From: Taudactylus pleione | Lineage: Eukaryota > Chordata > Amphibia > Anura > Myobatrachidae | DNA: 64,000 nucleotides | Assembly (NCBI GenBank): GCA_031769625.1 | Contig: JAUIMM010000579.1 | Coordinates: forward strand, 806,001-870,000 | Direction of reading: 5' to 3' | Shown: positions 14,779 through 30,485 of the stretch, piece after piece | Position numbering within the stretch: the stretch's first letter is position 1 | How the letters are laid out: each line of letters starts with the position of its first letter | Made by a program: the position numbers and the translations under genes | The notes under the pieces: model-generated | Told to the model about the DNA's origin: nothing | Database searches by the model: none | The model's input: only the letters and a program-made list of their open reading frames with translations

Positions 14779-17700
14779 ACTACATCCCTGCACTGTACTA
14801 CTACATCCCTGCACTGTATCCTACTACATCCCTGCACTGTATTACTACATCCGTGTACTGTATCCTACTGCATCCCTGCACTGTATTACTACATCCCTGC
14901 ACTGTATTACTACTTCACTGCAATGTATTACTACATCCCTGCACTGTATCCTACTACATCCCTGCACTGTATCCTACTACATCCCAGCACTGTATTACTA
15001 CATCACTGCACTGTATCCTACTACATTCCTGCACTGTATTATTACATTCCTGCACTGTATCCTACTACATCCCTGCACTGTATTACTACATCCCTGCACT
15101 GTATCCTACTACATCCCTGCACTGTACTACTACATCCCTGCACTGTATCCTACTACATCCCTGCACTGTATTACTACATCCGTGCACTGTATCCTACTGC
15201 ATCCCTGCACTGTATTACTACATCCCTGCACTGTATTACTACATCGCTGCACTGTATTACTACTTCACTGCATTGTATTACTACATCCCTGCACTGTATT
15301 ACTACATCACTGCACTGTATCCTACTACATTCCTGCACTGTATTACTACCTTCCTGCACTGTATCCTATTACATCCCTGCCATGTATTACTACATGCCTG
15401 CACTGTATTACTACATGTCTGCACTGTATCCTACTACATTGCTGCACTGTATCCTACTACATCCCTGCACTGTATCCTACTACATCCCTGCACTGTATCC
15501 TACTACATCCCTACACTGTATTACTAAATTTCTGCACTGTATCCTACTATATCCCTATACTGTATTTCTACATCCTTGCACTTTATTACTACATCCCTGC
15601 ATTGTATTAGTACATCTCTACACTGTATCTTACTACATCCCTGCACTGTATTACTGCATCCCTGCACTGTGTCCTACTACATCCCTACACTGTATTACTA
15701 CATCCCTTCACTGTATCCGACTACATCCCTTTACTATATTACTACATCCGTGCACTTTATTACTACATCCCTGCACTGTATTACTACATCCCTGTACTGT
15801 ATCCTACTACATCCCTGCACTGTATTACTACATCCCTGCACTGTATCCTACTACATCCCTGCACTGTATCCTACTACATCCCTGCACTGTATTACTACAT
15901 CCCTGCACTGTATCCTACTACATCCCTGCACTGTATTACTACATTCCTGCACTGTATTACTACATCTCTGCACTGTATCCTACTACATCCCTGCACTGTA
16001 TCCTACTACATCATTGCACTGTATTACTACATCCCTGCACTGTATCCTAATACATCCCTGCACAGTATGACTACATCCCTTCACTGTATCCTACTACATC
16101 CCTGCACTGTATCCTACTACATCCCTGCACTGTATTACTACATCCATGCACTGTATCCTACTGCATCCCTGCACTGTATTACTACATCCCTGCACTGTAT
16201 TACTACATCCCTGCACTGTATTACTAGAACACTGCAATGTATTACTACATCCCTGCACTGTATCCTACTACATCCCTGCACTGTATTACTACATCCCTGC
16301 ACTGTATCCTACTACATCCCTGCACTGTATCCTACTACATCCCTGCACTGTATTACTACATCCCTGCACTGTATCCTACTTCATCCCTGCACTGTATTAA
16401 TACATTCCTGCACTGTATCCTACTACATCCCTGCACTGTATTACTACATCCCTGCACTGTATTACTACATGTCTGCACTGTATCCTACTACATCCCTATA
16501 CTGTATTATTACATCCATGCACATTATAACTACATCCCTGCACTGTATTACTACATCCCTGCACTGTATCCTACTACATCCCTGCACTGTATTACTGCAT
16601 CCCGGCACTGTATCCTACTACATCCCTGCACTGTTTTACTACATCCCTGAACTGTATCCTACTACATCCCTTTACTATATTACTACATCTGTGCACTGTT
16701 TCCTACTGCTTCCCTGCACTGTATTACTACATCCCTGCACTGTATCCTGCTACATACCTGCACTGTATTAATACATCCCTGCACTATATCCTACTACATC
16801 CCTGCACTGTATCCTACAACATCCCTGCATTGTATCCTACTACATCCCTGCACTGTATCCTACTACATCCCTGCACTGTATTACTACATCCCTGCACTGT
16901 ATCCTACTACATCCCTGCACTGTATTAATAAATCCCTGTGCTGTATCCTACTATATTCCTGCACTGTATTACTACATCCCTACACTGTATCCTACTACAT
17001 CCCTGCACTGTATTACTACATCCCTGCACTGAATCCAACTACATCCCTACACTGTATTACTAAATCCCTGCACTGTATCCTACTACATCCCTGCACTGTA
17101 TCCTACTACATCCCTGCACTGTATCCTACTACATCCCTGCACTGTATCCTACTACATCCCTGCACTGTATTACTACATCCCTGCACTGAATCCAACTACA
17201 TCCCTATACTGTATTTCTACATAGGTGCACTTTATTACTACATCCCTGCACTGTATTACTACATCTCTACACTGTATATTACTACTTCCCTGCACTGTAT
17301 TACTACATCCCTGCACTGTATCCTACTACATCCCTACACTGTATTACTACATCCCTTCACTGTATCCTACTACATCCCTTTACTATATTACTACATCCGT
17401 GCACTTTATTACTACATACCTGCACTGTATTACTACATCCCTGCACTGTATCCTACTACATCCCTGCACTGTATTACTACATCACTGAACTGTTTCCTAC
17501 TACATCCCTGCACTGTATTACTTCATCCCTGCACTGTATCCTACTACATCCCTGCACTGTATTACTACATCCGTGCACTGTATCCTACTGCATCCCTGCA
17601 CTGTATTACTACATCCCTGCACTGTATTACTACATCGCTGCACTGTATTACTACTTCACTGCAATGTATTACTACATCCCTGCACTGTATCCTACTACAT

Positions 17701-20657
17701 CCCTGCAATGTATCCTACTACATCCCTGCACTGTATCCTACTACATCCCTGCACTGTATTACTACAACACTGCACTGTATCCTACTACATCCCTGCACTG
17801 TATTGCTACATTCCTGCACTGTATCCTACTACATCCCTGCCATGTATTACTACATGTCTGCACTGTATCCTACTACATCCCTGCACTGTATCCTACTACA
17901 TCCCTGCACTGTATCCTACTACATCCCTGCACTGTATCCTACTACATCCCTGCACTGTATTACTAAATTCCTGCACTGTATCCTACTACATCCCTATACT
18001 GTATTTCTACATCCGTGCACTTTATTACTACATCCCTGCACTGTATTACTACATCTCTACACTGTATCTTACTACATCCCTGCACTGTATTACTGCATCC
18101 CTGCACTGTATCCTACTACATCCCTACACTGTATTACTACATCCCTTCACTGTATCCTACTACATCCCTTTACTATATTACTACATCCGTGCACTTTATT
18201 ACTACATCCCTGCACTGTATTACTACATCCCTGCACTGTATCCTACTACATCCCTGCACTGTATCCTACTACATCCCTGCACTGTATCCTACTACATCCC
18301 TGCACTGTATCCTACTACATCCCTGCACTGTATTACTACATCCCTGCACTGAATCCAACTACATCCCTATACTGTATTTCTACATAGGTGCACTGTATCC
18401 TACTGCATCCCTGCACTGTATTACTACATCCCTGCACTGTATTACTACATCGCTGCACTGTATTACTACTTCACTGCAATGTATTACTACATCCCTGCAC
18501 TGTATCCTACTACATCCCTGCACTGTATCCTACTACATACCTGCACTGTATTTCTACATCCCTGCACTGTATCCTACTACATCCCTGCACTGTATTACTA
18601 CATCCCTGCACTGTATCCTACTACATCCCTGCACTGTATCCTACTACATCCCTGCACTGTATTACTACATCCCTGCACTGTATCCTACTACATCCCTGCA
18701 CTGTATTACTACATTCCTGCACTGTATTACTACATCTCTGCACTGTATCCTACTACATTCCCTGCACTGTATCCTACTACATGCCTTCACTGTATCCTAC
18801 TACATCCCTGAACTGTTTCCCACTACATCCCTGCACTGTATCCTACTACACGCCTGCACTTTATTACTACATCCCTGCACTGTATTACTACATCCCTGCA
18901 CTGTATCCTACTACATCCCTTCACTCTATCCTACTACATCCCTGCACTGTATCCTACTGCATCCCTGCACTGTATTACTACATCCCTGCAACGTATCCTA
19001 CTACATCCATGCACTGTATTACTACATCCCTGCATGGTATCCTACTGCATCCCTGCACGGTATTACTACATCCCTGCACTGTATCCTGCTACATACCTGC
19101 ACTGTATTAATACACCCCTGCACTATATCCTACTACATTACTGCACTGTATCCTACAACATCCCTGCATTGTATGCTACTACATCCCTGCACTGTATCCT
19201 ACTACATCCCTGCACTGTATTACTACATCCCTGCACTGAATCCTACTACATCCCTGCACTGTATTACTACATCCCTGATCTGTATCCTACTACATCCCTG
19301 CACTGTAATAATAAATCCCTGCACTTTATCCTACTATATTCCTGCACTGTATTACTACATCCCTACACTGTATCCTACTACATCCCTGCACTTTATTACT
19401 ACATCCCTGCACTTAATCCAACTACATCCCTACACTGTATTACTAAATCCCTGCACTGTATCCTACTACATCCCTGCACTGTATCCTACTACATCCCTGC
19501 ACTGTATCCTCCTACATCCCTGCACTGTATCCTACTACATCCCTGCACTGTATTACTACATCCCTGCCCTGAATCCAACTACATCCCTATACTGTATTTC
19601 TACATAGGTGCACTGTATCCTAGTGCATCCCTGCACTGTATTACTAGATCCCTGCACTGTATTACTACATCGCTGCACTGTATTACTACTTCACTGCAAT
19701 GTATTACTACATCCCTGCACTGTATCCTACTACATCCCTGCACTGTATCCTACTACATCCCTGCACTGTATTACTACATCACTGCACTGTATCCTACTAC
19801 ATTCCTGCACTGTATTACTACATTCCTGCACTGTATCCTATTACATCCCTGCCATGTATTACTACATGCCTGCACTGTATTACTACATGTCTGCACTGTA
19901 TCCTACTACATCGCTGCACTGTATCCTACTACATCCCTGCACTGTATCCTACTACATCCCTGCACTGTATCCTACTACATCCCTACACTGTATTACTAAA
20001 TTTCTGCACTGTATCCTACTATATCCCTATACTGTATTTCTACATCCTTGCACTTTATTACTACATCCCTGCACTGTATTAGTACATCTCTACACTGTAT
20101 CTTACTACATCCCTGCACTGCATTACTGCATCCCTGCACTGTGTCCTACTACATCCCTACACTGTATTACTACATCCCTTCACTGTATCCTACTACATCC
20201 CTTTACTATATTACTACATCCGTGCACTTTATTACTACATCCCTGCACTGTATTACTACATCCCTGCACTGTATCCTACTACATCCCTGCACTGTATTAC
20301 TACATCCCTGCACTGTATCCTACTACATCCCTGCACTGTATCCTACTACATCCCTGCACTGTATTACTACATCCCTGCACTGTATCCTACTACATCCCTG
20401 CACTGTATTACTACATTCCTGCACTGTATTACTACATCTCTGCACTGTATCCTACTACATCCCTGCACTGTATCCTACTACATGCCTTCACTGTATCCTA
20501 CTACATCCCTGAACTGTTTCCCACGACATCCCTACACTGTATCCTACTACACCCCTGCACTTTATTACTACATCCCTGCACTGTATTAATACATCCCTGC
20601 ACTGTATCCAACTACATCCCTTCACTCTATCCTACTACATCCCTGCACTGTATCCTA
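14779..20657. repeat. 6.4-kb tandem HOR block, copy 2 (about 5.88 kb after deletion)
   Basis: This is the head-to-tail second copy of 8372-14778. Compared with copy 1 it lacks about 461 bp near 18,545, which in copy 1 corresponds to about 12,208-12,669, and several single units. The junction near 14,778 is precise to within one unit: copy 1 sequence (CCACGACATCC and following, to TTCACTCTATCC) stops where the GTACTACTACATCC unit that heads copy 1 reappears. At its own right end the matching CCACGACATCC run is at 20,521. Confidence 0.88.
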
Positions 20658-22849
20658 CTGCATCCCTGCACTGTATTACTACATCCCTGCACCGTATCCT
20701 ACTACATCCCTGCACTGTATCCTACTACATCCCTGCATTGTATTACTACATCCCTGCACCGTATCCTACTACATCCCTGCACGGTATCCTACTACATCCC
20801 TGTACTGTATCCTACAACATCACTGCACTGTATTACTACATCCCTGCATTGTATCCTAATACATCCCTGCACAGTATTACTACATCCCTTCACTGTATCC
20901 TACTACATCCCTGCACTGTATCCTACTACATCCCTGCACTGTATTACTACATCCGTGCACTGTATCCTACTGCATCCCTGCACTGTATTACTACATCCCT
21001 GCACTGTATTACTACATCCCTGCACTGTATTACTAGAACACTGCAATGTATTACTACATCCCTGCACTGTATCCTACTACATCTCTGCACTGTATCCTAC
21101 TACATCCCTGCACTGTATTACTACATCCCTGCACTGTATCCTACTAGATCCCTGCACTGTATCCTACTACATCCCTGCACTGTATTACTACATCCCTGCA
21201 CTGTATCCTACTACATCCCTGCACTGTATTAATACATTCCTGCACTGTATCCTACTACATCCCTGCACTGTATTACTACATCCCTGCACTGTATTACTAC
21301 ATGTCTGCACTGTATCCTACTACATCCCTATACTGTATTACTAAATCCATGCACATTATAACTACATCCCTGCACTGTATTACTACATCCCTGCACTGTA
21401 TCCTAATACATTCCTGCACTGTATTACTACATCCCGGCACTGAATCCTACTACATCCCTGCACTGTATTACTACACCCCTGCACTGTATCCTACTACATC
21501 CCTGCACTGTATTACTACATTCCTGCACTGTATCCTACTACATTCCTGAACTGTATTCTACTACATCCCTGCACTGTATTACTACATCCCTGCACTGTAT
21601 TACTACATCACTGAACTGTATCCTACTACATCCCTGCACTGTATTACTTCATCCCTGCACTGTATCCTACTACATCCCTGCACTGTATTACTACATCCCT
21701 GCACTGTATCCTACTACATCCCTGCACTGTACTACTACATCCCTGCACTGTATCCTACTACATCCCTGCACTGTATTACTACATCCATGCACTGTATCCT
21801 ACTGCATCCCTGCACTGTATTACTACATCCCTGCACTGTATTACTACATCGCTGCACTGTATTACTACTTCGCTGCAATGTATTACTACATCCCTGCACT
21901 GTATCATACTACATCCCTGCCATGTATTACTACATGCCTGCACTGTATTACTACATGTCTGCACTGTATCCTACTACATCGCTGCACTGTATCCTACTAC
22001 ATCCCTGCACTGTATCCTACTACATCCCTGCACTGTATCCTACTACATCCCTACACTGTATTACTAAATTCCTGCACTGTATCCTACTACATCCCTATAC
22101 TGTATTTCTACATCCGTGCACTTTATTACTACATCCCTGCACTGTATTACTACACCTCTACACTGTATCTTACTACATCCCTGCACTGTATCCTACTACA
22201 TCCCTACACTGTATTACTACATCCCTTCACTGTATCCTACTACATCCCTTTACTATATTATTACTTCAGTGCACTTTATTACTACTTCCCTGCACTGTAT
22301 TTCTACATCCCTGCACTGTATCCTACTACATCCCTGCACTGTATTACTACATCCCTGCACTGTATCCTACTACATCCCTGCACTGTATCCTACTACATCC
22401 CTGCACTGTATTACTACATCCCTGCACTGTATCCTACTACATCCCTGCACTGTATTACTACATTCCTGCACTGTATTACTACATCTCTGCACTGTATCCT
22501 ACTACATTCCCTGCACTGTATCCTACTACATGCCTTCACTGTATCCTACTACATCCCTGAACTGTTTCCCACTACATCCCTGCACTGTATCCTACTACAT
22601 GCCTGCACTTTATTACTACATCCCTGCACTGTATTACTACATCCCTGCACTGTATCCTACTACATCCCTTCACTCTATCCTACTACATCCCTGCACTGTA
22701 TCCTACTGCATCCCTGCACTGTATTACTACATCCCTGCAACGTATCCTACTACATCCATGCACTGTATTACTACATCCCTGCACGGTATCCTACTGCATC
22801 CCTGCACGGTATCCTACTACATCCCTGTACTGTATCCTACAACATCACT
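20658..22849. repeat. Mosaic segment between HOR copies 2 and 3
   Basis: This stretch is all repeat but is assembled from pieces found elsewhere. About 21.0-21.9 kb matches 28.37-29.2 kb at offset 7,335 (TAGAACACTG 21034/28369; CTAAATCCATGCAC 21341/28676). About 21.9-22.8 kb matches both 12.3-13.2 kb (offset 9,627) and 25.5-26.4 kb (offset 3,609). It looks like a recombination joint between differently ordered blocks. Confidence 0.72.
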
Positions 22850-25800
22850 GCACTGTATTACTACATCCCTGCACTGTATCCTAATACATCCCTGCACAGA
22901 ATTACTACATCCCTTCACTGTATCCTACTACATCCCTGCACTGTATCCTACTACATCCCTGCACTGTATTACTACATCCGTGCACTGTATCCTACTGCAT
23001 CCCTGCACTGTATTACTACATCCCTGCACTGTATTACTACATACCTGCACTGTATTACTACAACACTGCAATGTGTTACTACATCCCTGCACTGTATCCT
23101 ACTACATCTCTGCACTGTATCCTACTACATCCCTGCACTGTATTACTACATCCCTGCACTGTATCCTACTACATCCCTGCACTGTATCCTACTACATCCC
23201 TGCACTGTATTTCTACATCCCTGCACTGTATCCTACTTCATCCCTGCACTGTATTAATACATTCCTGCACTGTATCCTACTACATCCCTGCACTGTATTA
23301 CTACATCCCTGCACTGTATTACTACATGTCTGCACTGTATCCTACTACATCCCTATACTGTATTACTACATCCATGCACATTATAACTACATCCCTGCAC
23401 TGTATTACTACATCCCTGCACTGTATCCTACTACATCCCTGCACTGTATTACTACATCCCTGCACTGTATCCTACTACATCCCTGCATTGTATTACTGCA
23501 TCCTGGCACTGTATCCTACTACATCCCTGCACTGTTTTACTACATCCCTGAACTGTATCCTACTACATCCCTTTACTATATTACTACATCTGTGCACTGT
23601 TTCCTACTGCTTCCCTGCACTGTATTACTACATCCCTGCACTGTATCCTGCTACATACCTGCACTGTATTAATACATCCCTGCACTATATCCTACTACAT
23701 CCCTGCACTGTATCCTACTACATCCCTGCACTGTATTACTACATCCCTGCACTGAATCCTACTACATCCCTTCACTGTATTACTACATCCCTGCACTGTA
23801 TCCTACTACATCCCTGCACTGTATTAATAAATCCCTGCGCTGTATCCTACTATATTCCTGCACTGTATTACTACATCCCTACACTGTATCCTACTACATC
23901 CCTGCACTGTATTACTACATCCCTGCACTGAATCCAACTACATCCCTACACTGTATTACTAAATCCCTGCACTGTATCCTACTACATCCCTGCACTGTAT
24001 CCTACTACATCCCTGCACTGTATCCTACTACATCCCTGCACTGTATTACTACATCCCTGCACTGAATCCAACTACATCCCTATACTGTATTTCTACATAG
24101 GTGCACTTTATTACTACATCCCTGCACTGTATTACTACATCTCTACACTGTATCTTACTACTTCCCTGCACTGTATTACTGCATCCCTGCACTGTATCCT
24201 ACTACATCCCTACACTGTATTACTACATCCCTTCACTGTATCCTACTACATCCCTTTACTATATTACTACATCCGTGTACTTTATTACTACATCCCTGCA
24301 CTGTATTACTACATCCCTGCACTGTATCCTACTACATCCCTGCACTGTATTACTACATCACTGAACTGTTTCCTACTACATCCCTGCACTGTATTACTTC
24401 ATCCCTGCACTGTATCCTACTACATCCCTGCACTGTATTACTACATCCGTGCACTGTATCCTACTGCATCCCTGCACTGTATTACTACATCCCTGCACTG
24501 TATTACTACATCGCTGCACTGTATTACTACTTCACAGCAATGTATTACTACATCCCTGCACTGTATCCTACTACATCCCCGCACTGTATCCTACTACATC
24601 CCTGCACTGTATCCTACTACATCCCTGCACTGTATTACTACAACACTGCACTGTATCCTACTACATCCCTGCACTGTATTGCTACATTCCTGCACTGTAT
24701 CCTACTACATCCCTGCCATGTATTACTACATGCCTGCACTGTATTACTACATGTCTGCACTGTATCCTACTACATCCCTGCACTGTATCCTACTACTTCC
24801 CTGCACTGTATCCTACTACATCCCTGCACTGTATCCTACTACATCCCTGCACTGTATTACTAAATTCCTGCACTGTATCCTACTACATCCCTATACTGTA
24901 TTTCTACATCCGTGCACTTTATTACTACATCCCTGCACTGTATTACTACATCTCTACACTGTATCTTACTACATCCCTGCACTGTATTACTGCATCCCTG
25001 CACTGTATCCTACTACATCCCTACACTGTATTACTACATCCCTTCACTGTATCCTACTACATCCCTTTACTATATTACTACATCCGTGCACTTTATTACT
25101 ACATCCCTGCAATGTATTACTACATCCCTGCACTGTATCCTACTACATCCCTGCACTGTATCCTACTACATCCCTGCACTGTATCCTACTACATCCCTGC
25201 ACTGTATCCTACTACATCCCTGCACTGTATTACTACATCCCTGCACTGAATCCAACTACATCCCTATACTGTATTTCTACATAGGTGCACTGTATCCTAC
25301 TGCATCCCTGCACTGTATTACTACATCCCTGCACTGTATTACTACATCGCTGCACTGTATTACTACTTCACTGCAATGTATTACTACATCCCTGCACTGT
25401 ATCCTACTACATCCCTGCACTGTATCCTACTACATACCTGCACTGTATTACTACATCACTGCACTGTATCCTACTACATTCCTGCACTGTATTACTACAT
25501 TCCTGCACTGTATCCTATTACATCCCTGCCATGTATTACTACATGCCTGCACTGTATTACTACATGTCTGCACTGTATCCTACTACATCGCTGCACTGTA
25601 TCCTACTACATCCCTGCACTGTATCCTACTACATCCCTGCACTGTATCCTACTACATCCCTACACTGTATTACTAAATTCCTGCACTGTATCCTACTACA
25701 TCCCTATACTGTATTTCTACATCCGTGCACTTTATTCCTACATCCCTGCACTGTATTACTACACCTCTACACTGTATCTTACTACATCCCTGCACTGTAT

Positions 25801-27980
25801 CCTACTACATCCCTACACTGTATTACTACATCCCTTCACTGTATCCTACTACATCCCTTTACTATATTATTACTTCAGTGCACTTTATTACTACTTCCCT
25901 GCACTGTATTTCTACATCCCTGCACTGTATCCTACTACATCCCTGCACTGTATTACTACATCCCTGCACTGTATCCTACTACATCCCTGCACTGTATCCT
26001 ACTACATCCCTGCACTGTATTACTACATCCCTGCACTGTATCCTACTACATCCCTGCACTGTATTACTACATTCCTGCACTGTATTACTACATCTCTGCA
26101 CTGTATCCTACTACATTCCCTGCACTGTATCCTACTACATGCCTTCACTGTATCCTACTACATCCCTGAACTGTTTCCCACTACATCCCTGCACTGTATC
26201 CTACTACACGCCTGCACTTTATTACTACATCCCTGCACTGTATTACTACATCCCTGCACTGTATCCTACTACATCCCTTCACTCTATCCTACTACATCCC
26301 TGCACTGTATCCTACTGCATCCCTGCACTGTATTACTACATCCCTGCAACGTATCCTACTACATCCATGCACTGTATTACTACATCCCTGCACGGTATCC
26401 TACTGCATCCCTGCACGGTATTACTACATCCCTGCACTGTATCCTGCTACATACCTGCACTGTATTAATACACCCCTGCACTATATCCTACTACATTACT
26501 GCACTGTATCCTACAACATCCCTGCATTGTATCCTACTACATCCCTGCACTGTATCCTACTACATCCCTGCACTGTATTACTACATCCCTGCACTGAATC
26601 CTACTACATCCCTGCACTGTATTACTACATCCCTGCTCTGTATCCTACTACATCCCTGCACTGTAATAATAAATCCCTGCACTTTATCCTACTATATTCC
26701 TGCACTGTATTACTACATCCCTACACTGTATCCTACTACATCCCTGCACTGTATTACTACATCCCTGCACTGAATCCAACTACATCCCTACACTGTATTA
26801 CTAAATCCCTGCACTGTATCCTACTACATCCCTGCACTATATCGTACTACATCCCTGCACTGTATACTCCTACATCCCTGCACTGTATCCTACTACATCC
26901 CTGCACTGTATTACTACATCCCTGCCCTGAATCCAACTACATCCCTATACTGTATTTCTACATAGGCGCACTGTATCCTACTGCATCCCTGCACTGTATT
27001 ACTAGATCCCTGCACTGTATTACTACATCGCTGCACTGTATTACTACTTCACTGCAATGTATTACTACATCCCTGCACTGTATCCTACTACATCCCTGCA
27101 CTGTATCCTACTACATCCCTGCACTGTATTACTACATCACTTCACTGTATCCTACTACATTCCTGCACTGTATTACTACATTCCTGCACTGTATCCTATT
27201 ACATCCCTGCCATGTATTACTACATGCCTGCACTGTATTACTACATGTCTGCACTGTATCCTACTACATCGCTGCACTGTATCCTACTACATCCCTGCAC
27301 TGTATCCTACTACATCCCTGCACTGTATCCTACTACATCCCTACACTGTATTACTAAATTTCTGCACTGTATCCTACTATATCCCTATAATGTATTTCTA
27401 CATCCTTGCACTTTATTACTACATCCCTGCACTGTATTAGTACATCTCTACACTGTATCTTACTACATCCCTGCACTGCATTACTGCATCCCTGCACTGT
27501 GTCCTACTACATCCCTACACTGTATTACTACATCCCTTCACTGTATCCTACTACATCCCTTTACTATATTACTACATCCGTGCACTTTATTACTACATCC
27601 CTGCACTGTATTACTACATCCCTGCACTGTATCCTACTACATCCCTGCACTGTATTACTACATCCCTGCACTGTATCCTACTACATCCCTGCACTGTATC
27701 CTCCTACATCCCTGCACTGTATTACTACATCCCTGCACTGTATCCTACTACATCCCTGCACTGTATTATTACATTCCTGCACTGTCTTACTACATCTCTG
27801 CACTGTATCCTTCTACATCCCTGCACTGTATCCTACTACATCCCTGAACTGTTTCCCACGACATCCCTACACTGTATCCTACTACACCCCTGCACTTTAT
27901 TACTACATCCCTGCACTGTATTAATACATCCCTGCACTGTATCCAACTACATCCCTTCACTCTATCCTACTACATCCCTG
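22850..27980. repeat. 6.4-kb HOR block, partial copy 3
   Basis: This segment corresponds to about 9.65-14.77 kb of copy 1. The offset is constant at 13,236 bp over about 3.7 kb (for example ATAGGTGC 10861/24097, ATAGGT 12045/25281, GTAATAAT 13427/26663, TTAGTACA 14201/27437) and slightly different at the left end because whole units were gained. It keeps the 461-bp region that copy 2 lost, so it derives from a copy-1-like parent and not from copy 2. Its right part overlaps the start of the 3.4-kb HOR series. Confidence 0.86.
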
Positions 27981-30485
27981 CACTGTATCCTACTGCATCC
28001 CTGTACTGTATTACTACATCCCTGCACCGTATCCTACTACATCCCTGCACTGTATCCTACTACATCCCTGCATTGTATTACTACATCCCTGCACCATATC
28101 CTACTACATCCCTGCACGGTATCCTACTACATCCCTGTACTGTATCCTACAACATCACTGCACTGTATTACTACATCCCTGCATTGTATCCTAATACATC
28201 CCTGCACAGTATTACTACATCCCTTCACTGTATCCTACTACATCCCTGCACTGTATCCTACTACATCCCTGCACTGTATTACTACATCCATGCACTGTAT
28301 CCTACTGCATCCCTGCACTGTATTACTACATCCCTGCACTGTATTACTACATCCCTGCACTGTATTACTAGAACACTGCAATGTATTACTACATCCCTGC
28401 ACTGTATCCTACTACATCTCTGCACTGTATCCTACTACATCCCTGCACTGTATTACTACATCCCTGCACTGTATCCTACTAGATCCCTGCACTGTATCCT
28501 ACTACATCCCTGCACTGTATTACTACATCCCTGCACTGTATCCTACTACATCCCTGCACTGTATTAATACATTCCTGCACTGTATCCTACTACATCCCTA
28601 AACTGTATTACTACATCCCTGCACTGTATTACTACATGTCTGCACTGTATCCTACTACATCCCTATACTGTATTACTAAATCCATGCACATTATAACTAC
28701 ATCCCTGCACTGTATTACTACATCCCTGCACTGTATCCTAATACATTCCTGCACTGTATTACTACATCCCTGCACTGAATCCTACTACATCCCTGCACTG
28801 TATTACTACACCCCTGCACTGTATCCTACTACATCCCTGCACTGTATTACTACATTCCTGCACTGTATCCTACTACATTCCTGAACTGTATCCTACTACA
28901 TCCCTGCACTGTATTACTACATCCCTGCACTGTATTACTACATCACTGAACTGTATCCTACTACATCCCTGCACTGTATTACTTCATCCCTGCACTGTAT
29001 CCTACTACATCCCTGCACTGTATTACTACATCCCTGCACTGTATCCTACTACATCCCTGCACTGTACTACTACATCCCTGCACTGTATCCTACTACATCC
29101 CTGCACTGTATTACTACATCCATGCACTGTATCCTACTGCATCCCTGCACTGTATTACTACATCCCTGCACTGTATTACTACATTGCTGCACTGTATTAC
29201 TACTTCGCTGCAATGTATTACTACATCCCTGCACTGTATCATACTACATCCCTGCACTGTATCCTACTACATCCCTGCACTGTATCCTACTACATCCCTG
29301 CACTGTATTACTACATCACTGCACTGTATCCTACTACATCCCTGCACTGTATTGCTACATTCCTGCACTGTATTACTACATGTCTGCACTGTATCCTACT
29401 ACATCCCTGCACTGTATCCTACTACATCCCTGCACTGTATCCTACTACATCCCTGCACTGTATTACTAAATTCCTGCACTGTATCCTACTACATCCCTAC
29501 ACTGTATTACTACATCCCTTCACTGTATCCTACTACATCCCTTTACTATATTATTATATCAGTGCACTTTATTACTACTTCCCTGCACTGTATTACTACA
29601 TCCGTGCACTGTATCCTACTACATCCCTGCACTGTATTACTACATCCCTGCACTGTATCCTACTACATCCCTGCACTGTATCCTACTACATCCCTGCACT
29701 GTATTACTACATCCCTGCACTGTATCCTACTACATCCCTGCACTGTATTACTACATTCCTGCACTGTATTACTACATCTCTGCACTGTATCCTCCTACAT
29801 TCCCTGCACTATATCCTACTACATGCCTTCACTGTATCCTACTACATCCCTGAACTGTTTCCCACTACATCCCTGCACTGTATCCTACTACACGCCTGCA
29901 CTTTATTACATCATCCCTGCACTGTATTACTACATCCCTGCACTGTATCCTACTACATCCCTTCACTCTATCCTACTACATCCCTGCACTGTATCCTACT
30001 GCATCCCTGCACTGTATTACTACATCCCTGCACCGTATCCTACTACATCCCTGCACTGTATTACTACATCCCTGCAGGGTATCCTACTGCATCCCTGCAC
30101 GGTATCCTACTACATCCCTGTACTGTATCCTACAACATCACTGCACTGTATTACTACATCCCTGCACTGTATCCTAATACATCCCTGCACAGTATTACTA
30201 CATCCCTTCACTGTATCCTACTACATCCCTGCACTGTATCCTACTACATCCCTGCACTGTATTACTACATCCGTGCACTGTATCCTACTGCATCCCTGCA
30301 CTGTATTACTACATCGCTGCACTGTATTACTACATCCCTGCACTGTATTACTACAACACTGCAATGTATTACAACATCCCTGCACTGTATCCTACTACAT
30401 CTCTGCACTGTATCCTACTACATCCCTGCACTGTATTAATACATTCCTGCACTGTATCCTACTACATCCCTGCACTGTATTACTA
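27090..30485. repeat. 3.4-kb HOR, copy A
   Basis: The marker order is TTAGTACA 27437, TAGAACAC 28369, CTAAATCCATGC 28676, CTCCTACATTCCC near 29792, CCTGCAGG 30071, and TACAACACTGCAATG 30352. The same order recurs 3,395-3,418 bp further on. This copy lacks one 23-bp unit near 27.82 kb. An older relative of its left part lies at about 19.75-21.9 kb. Confidence 0.88.

Noticed and set aside
15174..15359. Short reverse-strand ORFs (also 21779-21964, 52962-53147 and 53525-53716)
   Set aside because: The reverse complement of the unit contains TAG in some frames, so only short open stretches survive where several 21-bp units are adjacent. Their products are QCRDVVI or VQGCSNT permutations with no recognisable domain.
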